From Tubiluchus corallicola (Eukaryota > Priapulida > Priapulimorpha > Priapulimorphida > Tubiluchidae), in contig JAQGDQ010000001.1 in the NCBI GenBank assembly GCA_030141605.1, positions 1,176,001-1,240,000 of the forward strand: DNA of 64,000 bases. Direction: 5' to 3'. Below, one piece after another: positions 49,001-64,000 of the stretch. Positions within the stretch are counted from its first letter, which is position 1; the number at the start of each line of letters is the position of its first letter. The notes beneath the pieces were generated by a model, which made no database searches, had not been told where the DNA came from, and saw nothing but the letters and a program-made list of their open reading frames with translations. The translations under genes were made by a program, and so were the position numbers.

Positions 49001-50988
49001 AATGAATCCAGTGGAACAGGCAGGTAAACAGTAATACGCCACACACTGGCACAGTGTTCAGGCATGCACCACACTTGTATTCTGCTCTGGGTAGAGATTG
49101 CAGTTTTTCTGAAATTAACAAATAGCATTGTCGAGTAAATTAGCTGAACAAGCAGTGCCTGTGGTCAGTTACCTAAATTTCCATTGTAATTTGTATGCAT
49201 TAAGACTCAACGACATCATCATCAACTCCCAACAGAATTTTAATTTTTTTCGGTAATATGATCTTCTAATTGTGAGTTAAGAATTGTAATTTTAACGACT
49301 AGAACTATCGTGAACGCGTGTTAAGCCTTTAACTCTAAAACAGTTCATCTTTCAGTTTTTTGTACAGACAATTAAAATACATACTATAGGTATTTAACAT
49401 CACGTATAACGCAAATAAACAAAAATACCACAAACATGACCGCCTAGTTGTAATTGATTAAATGGGTACCTTTACAGTATTATTATAATTAACTGGGAAA
49501 ACAGTAGCTACTTTCCATCACTTTAAAATTGACGCAGTCACGGCAGGACTTTGTAGCCACACGAAAAGTTTTTGTGGGTTATGACTAATGTTTGTTTTAT
49601 CAAGGAAAAAGATGCGCACACGTTGCGTGAGGTAACGGCGGATCCCATTTTTGCGCTTTATGCCTACGGATGTAAAAGTCCTCTTTTATTTACTGAACAT
49701 ACGATATCTATCACAACCGATGTCGCCGTACGAGTCGTCGCCGGACGAACATACATGTGAACGCATTTCCCTGTTAGAAAGTAGTCGAAAGAAATCAATT
49801 TAAATTTTGGCAGCGAGGCGTTTCCGCTTTCCTTTTTTATGCGCCTCGTGTGACATTAAAACAGTTTTTATATACTAGTGAAAGCAGGAAATATAACCAA
49901 CTCAGAATGTTTCTGGACATAATTTAAAAATGTAATACAAAATTCATCAACTGTAAAATGACTTGAATCGTTCAACTTCTTTCTTCATGACTCAGCATTT
50001 CCGTGCTGCATTTGTAGAACTGCCCCTCTGGGACTAGTTACCAAGCGCATATAAGTAAAGATGGCACCGATAAATGAAAACACGGAAAATTTGGTTATTT
50101 CCAAAAGTAAAAAATATTAAATGCTTGGTTGTTTATTAGCGGCAAAGCGTTGTCACGTCTTTAATTGTCAGCTAGAATTAGATATTTCTAGGAATAAAAC
50201 TGATGAGCAACGGCTCCATACGTTTGCAAACTTCGCAGAATTATCTACTGTAAAGATGCCTATTAATCAAGCAGAAGGCGAATTTGTCAGCAGTTATTCT
50301 GTTTATTTAACGTTTAGTCATTTCAACATCAAAAGGACAACGAAGATTTATTTGCGTCTAGATAAGATATATCTCTGACAAAATTATTTCTAGCCAATAT
50401 AAAGCATCCAGGGTAGACTCGCATCGCATTAACGCATTTACCAGGCTTCACTTAGCCGGCAAAAATCAATGAGAGCGGAAAATATTTACTACATGAAACG
50501 GTTTCTTTTCAAAACAAGCGGACAGTAAAAATAAACGAGAAACGCTCAAGAACGTACGACATGCAGTGAAAATTAAGGCAGAAATTTAACATTATTAATA
50601 TTCTGAGAATTAATGAAAAAATGAGTCGCTTCGTCAGATCGTATTTTTTGCGGATTACTTCATACTACAATAGATCGACAGAAGCAGAGCTGAGGTTCAA
50701 AACTAAATGCAATGTGCCCAATACGCAGTTGTATTTGTACAATGTGTTCATACGCAATAAGACAAAGAAGCTCTAATTGAAAACAAGCACGTTGAAGGTG
50801 GATTAAAGCAATTGACAATAAAAATATTTAAGAAAAACCGAATGTCGAAAACATCTCAATGCACACTGTAACAGCAGATTAAAATTTCTTATTTCTAAGA
50901 AAAATTCTTTACTTTCTGAATAGTTTCTCCAAATCTTCTTGTCTTGCTTTCCTTTCAAACAAAAATTACTTCTCTAAATCAATGAATA

Positions 50989-51217
<229 letters not shown>

Positions 51218-51559
51218 GGATCACTGAACTTTGTATACTTATTTTATACTAGAACACGTAGAATTATGTCATAAAATTGTAAGAGAAAGCAAACGAAAGC
51301 AATGAAAACCAAACACGCCTGGTAGACAATGTTTCTGGCGTGCTTAAAAACTGAAGATTTTGAAACAATCATTACAGAATTACGCCTTGGAGATACGTCA
51401 GCCTTTTATTTGAAAATTATAATTTGGTTTTATTGAATTCGCGTTGCTTGATTACTTAGCTAGGCACTACACCTCACAGTGGCACTCTACGGGGTCCATC
51501 TAACCACACACCAAAAATTGTGGCCCTAGCTAAAAAACTATGGGAGCATAATGAACCTA

Positions 51560-52290
51560 ATGAAAAACTGATACATGTGTACTGCCCTTGACCCTGTGAT
51601 CCAACCCGGTTTACAAGTTTCCAGATTCCAGATTGTTCACTTTCCAGTTATTGATAAAACTCTGTTCTAGCACTTTTGCCTAAATTACGTAACCTGTCAC
51701 GCCCAGTTTCTGAAAAGTACTTAGTACACACTTACCCTTACTTGGCTACCTATGCCTACAAAAACATAAACGCCTAGTCCAGCACTGGAAGACGAGCTGG
51801 GTGATAAGCCGGTTCGTCATAACTTTCACATTTTGGCTCCTATCCCTATGACCTATCTCAGTTGTCTGCCCTGCAAGTTTTGTAATTCTGGCTCTTATGT
51901 TTATGGAGTTACGTGACACCTTGCCACACCCATTTTCTGAAAGCTACGTGTAGATGCAATCTACACGGCTTAATAAACTTACACCTATAGACATAAACAT
52001 GTCACATGAGAAGTTGGGTGACAAAACCGTTGGCCCTAATTTTCAAAGTCTGGCTCCTATCTAATTACCCTTAAAGAATCTCATCATTTAAAATCTCATG
52101 TGACATCTACCCCACAGTACCTAAATACTTGTGAAGAAAAACTAGAAGCTCTACGAGAAGTTGACTCATAATCGTAAAACTGACCGAAATTCAATGCGCT
52201 TGACCTTTTGACAAGAGGTCTTTCCTTTGCTCCGGGCCACCCATCCTGTGAGTTTTCTGATTCTAACTTGCAAGTCTAACGAGCTATTAA
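51560..52290. repeat. Diverged tandem array, unit about 220 bp
   Basis: Landmarks recur at about 218-227-bp spacing: CCCAGTTTCTGAAAAG near 51702 and CCCATTTTCTGAAAG near 51928; TTGGCTCCTATCCCTATGACC near 51833 and CTGGCTCCTATCTAATTACCC near 52051; GAGCTGGGTGATAAGCCGGTT near 51793 and AAGTTGGGTGACAAAACCGTT near 52012. A third, poorer copy follows. Confidence 0.65.
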
Positions 52291-54272
52291 GCGAAATGTT
52301 AGCGAAGGATAAAGAACTGTATCAAGTTCAAGAAGATTTTGCAATAATAAATGTAAGGCAAGTGGTGAGGAAATGAAGCCGCGAAATTTTTCAAGATAGA
52401 TATTCAAGAAACAAGAAAAGAGGAAATGCACCGTTGCAAGATTACAATTTTTACAGAAACAAACGCTAATCTAGAGAAAAACGCCACATAATATCATCAC
52501 ATGCTTGTTTTTCAAATTGTATTTATTACTAGAATTATAAATGTAAAACAAAAACATATATAAAAGTTACAGTCACAGACTTGTACTGATATAATAAATT
52601 TATAATATGCAAATCACTTTTTTGTTCCATACTGAATTGTACGATATAAAATTAACAAAAGTTTATAATACAATGGCTGAGGTATAAATAAATTAACAAC
52701 CCAAACTAAAAAAATCCATTTGCTCACTCTACATATACAAGATCAGCATTTTGGAACTATAACTTTTTTACCTATTTCTATTTGCCTTTAATAATAAATT
52801 ATTCAATTACGGACTGCACATGCTTGAAAGGGATGCACTTTTTTTATAATTTTGCAATATTGTAAAATTGTAAATAAAATTACTATTGTAAATTTATAAT
52901 TTCGTCAATAGTATAAAAATTATCAACGTAATTTGCTATCTTGTTTGCAATATTATATTATAAATTAAAGATGATTTTTTCAGTTTTATCTTATGGCTGA
53001 ACAATAGAGTCCTATATCATTACATAGTGCCTCACATATAGCTGAGATATAATTTTAGCAAAACAAAAACAAATTTTAATTAGCCCGTTATTCGTTTTTA
53101 TTTAAAAAAATAATATTAACTGTCTCTAAGTGGCTTTGGTATGCAAACTACACATGCATATAGGCCTACCACACGCACGTATTCTACAAAATATAATCTT
53201 TGGCATCGACGTACAACTAAGTATTATCTCTCTAAGTACATTTACTATACACAAAGAAAACGAAGAATGCGCCACAGATTCATTCTTAATTACACTACAT
53301 ATTAACGATAATAATATTATTAAAATGAGTTTACTACGTAAAACTTAAGTACTTCTTACACTGTTATAGCCCCGCATATAGTGTTTTCCATAATCATCAT
53401 ATCTTTACGCATAGGCCATCTTTATTATGACCCTGAGGTTCAAGAACACGGTGAACACTCACCAAACATGTATTTCTTTTTTAGTCGCACACAAAGCTTT
53501 AATTGCAACATAAATGTTTCCATACTATTTTGCTAGCAAATTTAGTTTAACACTTTGAAAACAAAGTTAAGATGGATGTTTTGTAGTATAAAGATAAGAA
53601 ATCACATTACACGCATATTGTTTCACGTTGTTTAAATGATTAGCTGCAATACTGCTACACAATTTAGCTCTGAGTCTATTTTCTTAGCACTAAACGCCAA
53701 AAACTTTAGTTAACCTTTAGTTCTTGCAGACACGTTGGCTTATCTTTTTGTAGCAAAGAGATATTTTTTAACAAAATGTTATGTTTTAGTATATACTGAT
53801 GGAGTATAAATTTTCGCAGGTTAAGCCTATAACGCTTGAATAATTTCTTTATCAAAACAAAATTGAAAAACTGGAAATTAAAGAAGAAACGTTGAACATA
53901 GTCTCCCACAAAAACGAAAACGACAAAATCGAACAAAATAAATAGCAAAACCTACATTCTGTACCATAAGATTCTTAAAATAATCACAAAAATATGAAAA
54001 TTAGTAGTCTATTTTAACTTAGAATCGAAAAATTTACCTACACAACATTGCTTGATGGATTTTTCATTTTGTTTTTACACAAACTAAAACTAAGATCACA
54101 CAATAATATTACCAAATAACATGCAAAATTTCAAAATTTCAAACTTTAAACTAATAATTCTTTTTTGCTTATCCATTCGTGACTGGAAAAAGCCTAGTAT
54201 ATAACAATGAATATACAAAAGTTTACATCTTTTTATACCAGGTCTGAATGTTGACTCAAGGGTTTCTTGATT

Positions 54273-54412
54273 CTAGGGTTTGTTACACGAACCGTACATG
54301 TTATTCCTGCTTTCCACAAATCTGTCGAATTCGTACTTCCAATCCACAATATATTCCGTCCGCCATTTATGAAAAGCGTCCTTCCACTCATGTTCAACTT
54401 CAGATATACTTT
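54273..54412 (-). CDS. AChE last exon: T-peptide / WAT-like tetramerisation tail
   Basis: Acceptor GAAAATGTTTTTTCAG is strong and the phase-1 join is in frame, ending at TAG 54275-54273. The 46 residues contain EHEWKDAFHKWRTEYIVDWK followed by YEFDRF and end GSCNKP. The series of aromatic residues (Trp574, Phe578, Trp581, Tyr585, Trp589, Phe593, Phe596) along one helix plus a cysteine near the end (Cys607) is the pattern of the tryptophan amphiphilic tetramerisation (WAT) domain of T-type cholinesterases, which binds the proline-rich anchors ColQ/PRiMA in vertebrates. There is one extra residue between the second Trp and the next Tyr compared with vertebrate tails. Supported by motif and phase only, without transcript evidence. 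Confidence 0.82.
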
Positions 54413-55679
54413 CTGAAAAAACATTTTCCAGAAAAAACGGTTTTAGGTTTCTAAAAATAATATGTGACTTATAAGTTACTTACAATCAGTTGTATTAAAA
54501 AGAATTTTTAAAAATACGAGCACTAGAAAATACTACAAGTATTACCTTATTATTGTTAGTATAAAAAAATAACATCAATGTGTATTAGTGAACATTAAGT
54601 AGTTACCTCATGAATTAGTAGTTGTTAGTAAAGAGACAATTAGTGTTCGTGCGTTTCGTGACATCAAAGATCATAATACGAAGATCTCCAGTTGCGTTCC
54701 TGCCGCCCTTTGTGCCTGGATGTCGTGGTAATAAGCATAATAATACGAATAAGCATAAAAACCGCTGACGGAGACTTGAAAATCGTCAAACATCAGCATT
54801 GTAATATATTACAGCGGTTTCTTTATTAAACTTGTAAGCGCAAAATATGTGCCCACTAATATACTGCTGGGTTTTTCTTTAAAATAAAATGTATTATAAG
54901 TTGCCGATGACATGTCTACATGACTGTATGGTCTAATGTTTTATTTTTTATTAAAATCACACGCTAAAGTATATGAAAACCAATTGTTAAGTCATAGGTG
55001 ATCTAAAAATGATCGTACAAGTATTGTACAATGACTACTTGACTGACTGACTGACTGACTGACTGACTGACTGACTGACTGACTGACTGACTGACTGACT
55101 AACTGGCTGACTGACTGACTGACTGACTGACTGAATGAATGAATGAATGAATGAATGAATGAATGAATGAATGAATGAATGAATGAATGAATGAATGAAT
55201 GAATGAACGAATGACTAACTAACTGACTGAGTGAGTAGTGAATGAGCGAGTGAGTGCATGGGTGAGTGAGTGAATGAGTGATTTGACTGACTGACTGACT
55301 GACTGACTGACTGACTGACTGACTGACTGACTGACTGACTGACTGACTGATTGACCGACCGACCGACCGACCGACCGACCGACCGACCGACCGACCGACC
55401 GACCGACTGGCTGACTGACTGGCTGACTGACTGACTGACTGACTGACTGACTGACAACTGTTACTGACTGACTGACTGACTGACTGACTGACTGACTGAC
55501 TGACTGACTGACTGACTGACTGACTGAATGAATGAATGAATGAATGAATGAATGAATGAATGAATGAATGAATGAATGAATGAATGAATGAATGAGTGAA
55601 TGAACGAACGAATGACTAACTGACTGACTGAGTGAGTAGTGAATGAGCGAGTGAGTGAGTGAATGAGTGAATGAGTGAT

Positions 55680-55719
<40 letters not shown>

Positions 55720-58700
55720 TGACTGACTGACTGACTGACTGACAACTGACTGACTGACTGACTGACTGACTGACTGACTGACTGACTGACTGACTGGCTG
55801 ACTGACTGACTGACTGACTGACTGACTGACTGACTGACTGACTGACTGACTGACTGACTGACTGACTGACTGACTGACTGACTGACTGAATGAATGAATG
55901 AATGAATGAATGAATGAATGAATGACTGAATGAATGAATGAATGAATGAATGAATGAATAAGTAAATAAACATAAATTAGTAAATAACACAATGAATTAT
56001 TATATAATGAGTAAGCGAAAAAAAGAAAGGAAACAAGAAAAGAAAAAAAAGAGTAAAGAAACAAGCATATAAATAATTAACACATAAACGAAAGAGCGAG
56101 CAAACAGAGCTATAGATAAACGTTTAATAAACAAACGAATGGGCAAATTAGTACACTGATGGTTTCCAAATTTCTACATAAACAGCGTTAACTCACAAAT
56201 GGTAAATTTCTGTATAAAATTAAAAGTGAATTTAATTAGTGGTCCTATTACTTGTTAACCTACTTCTGATAAACACGAAAGAAAAAGACAAAATTTAATT
56301 CCAACAAGTAGTCTGATGTATTTTTTAGCAGTTTTTAGGAAAACATTAGCAGTTCCACTTGCCTTAACTTAATTGGCAACAACATAAATAACCAATACTA
56401 TTTTACTTCTTCCCATAATCTAACCTGAAACGAAAATTCGCTAAACAAAAAAATGTTTTTTTGTTTTGCCGTTGTTGAATTACACCTTTTAAAACACTTC
56501 CTGAAGCTTTTATGAAATTGAGCCCCATGGGAGCCAATTTCGCTTGACAACTTGGGAAGCCAGTCACGCGCAAGCGAAGTTTAAAACAGTCTTCAGGCCA
56601 CTAGGAAAAGCATAATCCGCAAATAGAAATTCTTCAACGAGCAAATAAATTCATCGATTAAAGTTGAGTGGTAGTGAGACGCATCTTAAACATAATCATA
56701 CAATTTCCTTTTAGACTGCCTCATACATTAAAATGCTAATTGCATGCAAGAAAATTGCTGGAAAAATGTTTCAGCTTTACAAGGGCAAAAGCTCCTTATT
56801 TAATTTGCTTTTAAAAACGCCTGTACACATTTTACCCATGTTTAAAAAACTGAAATTCTTTAAACAACGTGGTTAAAATACGCAGTGGTTTTATAGATCG
56901 AATAATTATAACATTTGCACTTACTATAGGCTTGTAACCATAACATTTCGATATCTTTCTTTCCTAGAGCAGTCAACCAACAGGAAATGTTGATTTTACA
57001 TTGATCTTTTATTAACAGCCGTTTTTATCGTTCTATTTTAAAGAAGTCTAATTCATTTTACCACGTGAAGGACACGTTAGATTCTCACTTTTCTGCGGAT
57101 TCTGTACAGGAAGTATGTGAAGTCGTACAATGAGTTTCAGGCATTATACTAAAAATAACAAAGTGGTATAGACGTTGTTTTTCATCTCTTTTATTAATAA
57201 AAAGGATAAGAAAAACAGAGCTTATGCTACTTTGCTATTTTCAGTAACGGCCACAGGTTACAGTACGTCGTTAGCCAGTGGCCGTTTTATATCATAACTC
57301 AAAATAGCCGACACAGATTTTTTTATTTTTTATGTATAGGCCTCTACATGTACTTGAGTGTTTATTGAACTTCATATGACATTTCAGCTAGCGAATTTGT
57401 GGCTTAAAAAAGAAACGCACAGGCAATATTAATTGAATAGCTTTTATCGTTATTTTTACGCTATTGATTAAAAAATAATAAAATACCCCTGGAGGTAAGT
57501 TTTCGGTTATATTCTTTTTACAAACCTGTTGAGGATATTAGCTGAGGTAGGTAGTTTTCCCAAAATGCACATTCTTGTATTCGTGGACCACGTCCAATAT
57601 CTAAGCTATCTGTGGAAAGAGTTAAGTACTCCATTCCCCTGTAGGTGTGCGTAGGCCACTTGTCTCGCATCCAGTTATCACCACTATCTACGTTAGGTGT
57701 TCTATGTGCAATGAAGAACAGAATTAATCATTGTTTACATTTGATACATTTGAAACAATAATGGAAAACATTTGATAAAAATATACACGTCATTTTAGGC
57801 AGGCCTATAATTATTTCCGTGAAATGCAGCAAGACAAAATATAATAGTTAGTTTGCTTTCATACAAATTTTTAATTACATTTCTCGGTAAACCTTATTTC
57901 TACAGTACTTATCGCGCATCTTTTTATTACCACTATCTAACAATGAAAAATGAATAACAACGAATAACTCATTGGTTACAAATGTTAAATAAAAGATTTG
58001 AAATGATGTTTAAATTTCAGCGAACAAATTTGTAATAATGTACAAGTAATTTCTGTATAGGCCTTTTATACCTTCCTTGGATGATAGTAACAAAAGAACG
58101 TATGAGAAGACAAAAAGGAATGTATATTTGTCTTAACATAAATTTTAAATAATGTTTTAGAAGGCCCTTCTTCTATACTTGCTGTTTATCATATTTTAAT
58201 AACGTAAACTTTATATTTCAATAATGATACTTAGTAGATTGCGACAAAACTCTTGTGAAAGTTTTGTAATGTCAGTAATCGAGGCACTTTAAGTATTCAA
58301 GAAAAACGATTGTGTATTATAATGTTAATAAAGCTGCTTACAGCTGCATCGCAATAGATATGACACCAATTATCGATCTGAAAGTAAACTTATTTTGAGA
58401 TGGTACTTCTTCCATTGTGGAACTGATAGTGTGGCAAATAATTTTTCTCCCGTTATAGAAGTTGTGTTTTGCTCACTTTTGCAAGCTTGCTTCATTTTCA
58501 TGCAGAGCATAACTCAAGTTTGACTAACGAGAAGTTTGAATATGAAACTCATACACAAGGCATTTTTCTGTTGTAAAAACATTAAATTGTGGCCATGAAA
58601 TGAATTTTGATAAAACGACCATTTACTATTGATTTAAAAAATGCACAGTAATACTGCAACAGAGGTGAATGATTGTTTGTCTCCAAACACCTGCGTCGAA

Positions 58701-60487
58701 GTGCACGTTGACTTACTATTGATTTTAATATTTGATTATCAATTACTTTTATGTTATCAGCAATCTAGGTTTCCACCTAACACAGTCTGTTGCCAGGACC
58801 TGAGGGAATAACTGTGAATCTTACTCCATTGCGAATATGCTAACAAACCGAATTGAAAACTAGACCAAAAAAACAGGGCGATTATAGTGAGACACACAAA
58901 CCATCATTATGCAACAGGTTATGTTACTTTTTTACATGCGCACCATCACATTTGAAAACCTAATACACACCCTGTTATTGCAAAATTACTCCAATACTTC
59001 ATGGTTTTCTCAGACAAAGTCCGCTCCGCCCGAGTGTAATTAAATTTCGGGTTAAGAGGTTCACCAAACACATAGTTGATTTCGTCGCCGTGCATAACTC
59101 CCATCCACTTTGGCCATAGATTCTGTGATGATCGATGCACAAAATAGTAATAATACACACTGAGGCCTGCCTGCGAATAGGCTCTAGCAAACGCATTCAC
59201 GTTGCACACAAAATAATAATCTCCTACAGCCTTGTCAAAAGAATTAATGATTCTAGAGGAGTCTTCTGCATCCTGCCAGTCTGTGTACTGAAATGTGATG
59301 GCATCGTGTCCGATGCTGTTGGAAAAATTGAATAACTGTTTTACGCTTTGTTTAAACTGTTTGCGTGTAACATATACGTTTTCTTGCTTAGGAAACAGTT
59401 CAGGCATCTGGTAGATTATGAAGTAGGTTCCTTCTTCCAAGTTACTGCCGATAAGAATATCGGTTTTTTTAAAGGTTTTGCGTTCTAGCGAACGGAGAGG
59501 TGGTTCGACTAGAAAATGCCCGTCGACCACCGGAACGAAAGGAAATTCACAAATATTCATTGTCACCCACTCGTTATACACTATCATTTCAGGATCTTTG
59601 CCTCGTAAGCACTCCATTACTGCGTCCATATTGTTAGGATTTGTTGGACATCGCAAAGCTTCCGCTAGAAGCAAGCCTCGATACTTTGCCACGTCCATAT
59701 CCATTGTACCCCAGTTTACATTAGCGCTACCACTTTGCATAATAGCCCGGTCGAATAAGTGTTTTGATGGTGGGGCTAACAGGTGCATACTTACGCTCAC
59801 TGCTCCAGCACTTTCACCAAAAAGTGTCACGCGTTTTGGATCACCTCCAAAATATTCTATATTATCCCTCACCCACTCAAGAGCGAGCACCTGATCAAAC
59901 ATTCCTGCATTTCCTTTGGCATCATCACGCCCCTGAAACGCAAGGAACCCCAAGGCCCCCACGCGGTAGTTCATTGAAACAACGATTACATTTTCTTGAC
60001 TCGCCAAAATTTTTCCATCGTACACTTCCAGTGTCGAAGTACCACTGTAAAATCCCCCACCAAATATCCAGACCATAACCGCCAATGGTGTTAGACGGCT
60101 TGCAGAAATCAAAGCTGGCTTCCAGACGTTCAAATACAAGCAGTCCTCATCACGATTTGTATTCGGATTCCACATTTCTGCTCCCGGAAACCCTGGATAC
60201 ATATCATCTATAATTTGCCAACAACTATTAGGTAAGACTGATGCGTTAAACACAGTCTCCCAACTGTCAACTGGCTCGGGATGTTTAAAACGCATATTTC
60301 CTATAGGCGGCTTTCCGTATGGTATTCCTAAAAACGAATAGACGGGTCGTCCAGTAGCCGAGTATTCCAAGTATCCCCTGACTTTCCCTTTTGTGGTGTT
60401 GATGACAATACTTGTGCGTCGTCTGCTTCCTGACACACAAAAAATGAGCATTAGAAAGCCGCACAAGATGCACCATCTCTGTGCCAT
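54273..60487 (-). CDS. Acetylcholinesterase (AChE-1 type) with T-peptide-like tail, three coding exons
   Basis: Exons 60487-58971, 57701-57526 and 54412-54273 join in phases 2 and 1 into 610 aa. The enzyme hydrolyses acetylcholine at cholinergic synapses. The start chosen (Met at 60487) begins a signal peptide and follows a likely leader acceptor (TTCTCAGTTTTCCAG). Visible active-site parts: choline-site Trp106 in GAEMWNPN, oxyanion loop GGGF (143-146), Ser226 in FGESAG, Glu352 in SNLEEGTYF, His466 in MHGDEINYVFG. The acyl pocket reads ICEFPFVPVVDG, with Cys313 where vertebrates have Phe, the arthropod AChE-1 pattern. Six Cys (89/116, 280/293, 428/550) fit the three family disulfides. The last exon adds an amphipathic aromatic tail ending in a Cys. 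Most of the fold sits in one 1.5-kb exon. Upstream non-coding exons are likely but were not located. Confidence is high for the enzyme, good for the last exon. Confidence 0.95.
55041..55959. repeat. Composite tetranucleotide array with higher-order structure, AChE intron 2
   Basis: Blocks of (GACT)n, (GAAT)n and (GACC)n alternate over 0.9 kb. An irregular module with GTGAGTAGTGAATGAGCGAG occurs twice, at about 55231 and 55632 (401 bp apart), each time between a (GAAT)n and a (GACT)n block, so the array expanded by duplication of a compound unit as well as by slippage. Long Ser/Gln/Val frames across it are spurious. The array begins about 630 bp on the downstream side of the tail exon's acceptor within the same intron. 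Confidence 0.93.
57526..57701 (-). CDS. AChE exon 2: end of the catalytic fold
   Basis: Preceded by TTCATTGCACATAG; phase-2 entry completes Gly506. It encodes DKWPTHTYRGMEYLTL and RGPRIQECAFWENYLPQL, the conserved final helix with Cys550 of the third disulfide and the C-x-FW motif. It leaves by donor CAG/GTTTGT in phase 1. Without splicing the frame reads two more codons (Gly-Leu) and stops at TAA (57520-57518), so intron retention would give a complete enzyme lacking the tail. Confidence 0.9.
58971..60487 (-). CDS. AChE catalytic exon (all three triad residues)
   Basis: A single 1517-nt exon covers the signal peptide to YWSNFAITG, ending at donor AACAGG/GTGTGT in phase 2. The frame itself stays open into the intron for seven more codons, so a read-through product would differ only at the end. 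Having Ser, Glu and His in one exon contrasts with the CLAM gene, where the equivalents lie in exons 4, 6 and 9. Confidence 0.95.

Positions 60488-64000
<3,513 letters not shown>

Noticed and set aside
55041-55959. CRISPR-like regular repetition
   Set aside because: Period of four bases with no unique spacers, in a eukaryotic intron.
55215-56064. Long minus-strand frames rich in Ser-Gln-Val, His-Ser-Phe-Ile and Arg-Ser-Val-Gly
   Set aside because: They are translations of the tetranucleotide array in several overlapping frames; no start context, splice sites or domain.
59478-60078. Plus-strand frames opposite the AChE catalytic exon
   Set aside because: Antisense shadows of a highly conserved coding exon.

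Overview
This is AT-rich eukaryotic DNA with long introns, canonical GT/AG splice sites, many microsatellites and old transposon remnants. It looks like an arthropod genome, and a chelicerate-like one is possible. The arthropod reading rests on two proteins: an acetylcholinesterase with the ICEFPF acyl-pocket string of arthropod AChE-1, and a neuroligin whose nucleophile elbow reads [11 protein letters not shown], where vertebrate neuroligins carry GSGAGG-type elbows. I cannot name a species.

Layout. Positions 1-330 are the 3' end of an ankyrin-repeat gene (+). At 4107-18446 (-) is an 11-exon gene for a 621-aa type I membrane protein of the cholinesterase fold. All three catalytic residues are replaced (Ser to Ile, Glu to Asp, His to Asn), so it is a carboxylesterase-like adhesion molecule (CLAM), not an enzyme. 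Its intron 2 holds a decayed CR1/L2-type LINE (12890-16235, -). At 20898-21509 (-) is an intronless gene for an ER cyclophilin (PPIB-like). At 22091-42920 (+) is a complete six-exon neuroligin (792 aa), with introns loaded with a hairpin MITE, a retroposon with a 17-bp target-site duplication, a pogo/Tigger-type MITE, LINE fragments and a foldback-like minisatellite. 42921-54272 is intergenic and repeat-rich. At 54273-60487 (-) is an acetylcholinesterase with a complete catalytic triad, whose last exon, 3.1 kb downstream, encodes a T-peptide/WAT-like tetramerisation tail. 60488-64000 is its upstream region.

The notable system is a 56-kb cluster of three cholinesterase-fold genes with different fates: an active synaptic enzyme with an anchoring tail, a synaptic adhesion receptor (neuroligin), and a second catalytically dead membrane protein with a short tail. 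They share intron positions and phases: a phase-2 intron just before the C-terminal segment in all three, and phase-1 introns after NYRLG-x-x-G and after the S-P/S-x-A-Q segment in the two adhesion-type genes. This supports descent by local duplication. All exon models were built by eye; every joined reading frame closes exactly (621, 792 and 610 aa). No tRNA, rRNA or CRISPR was found.
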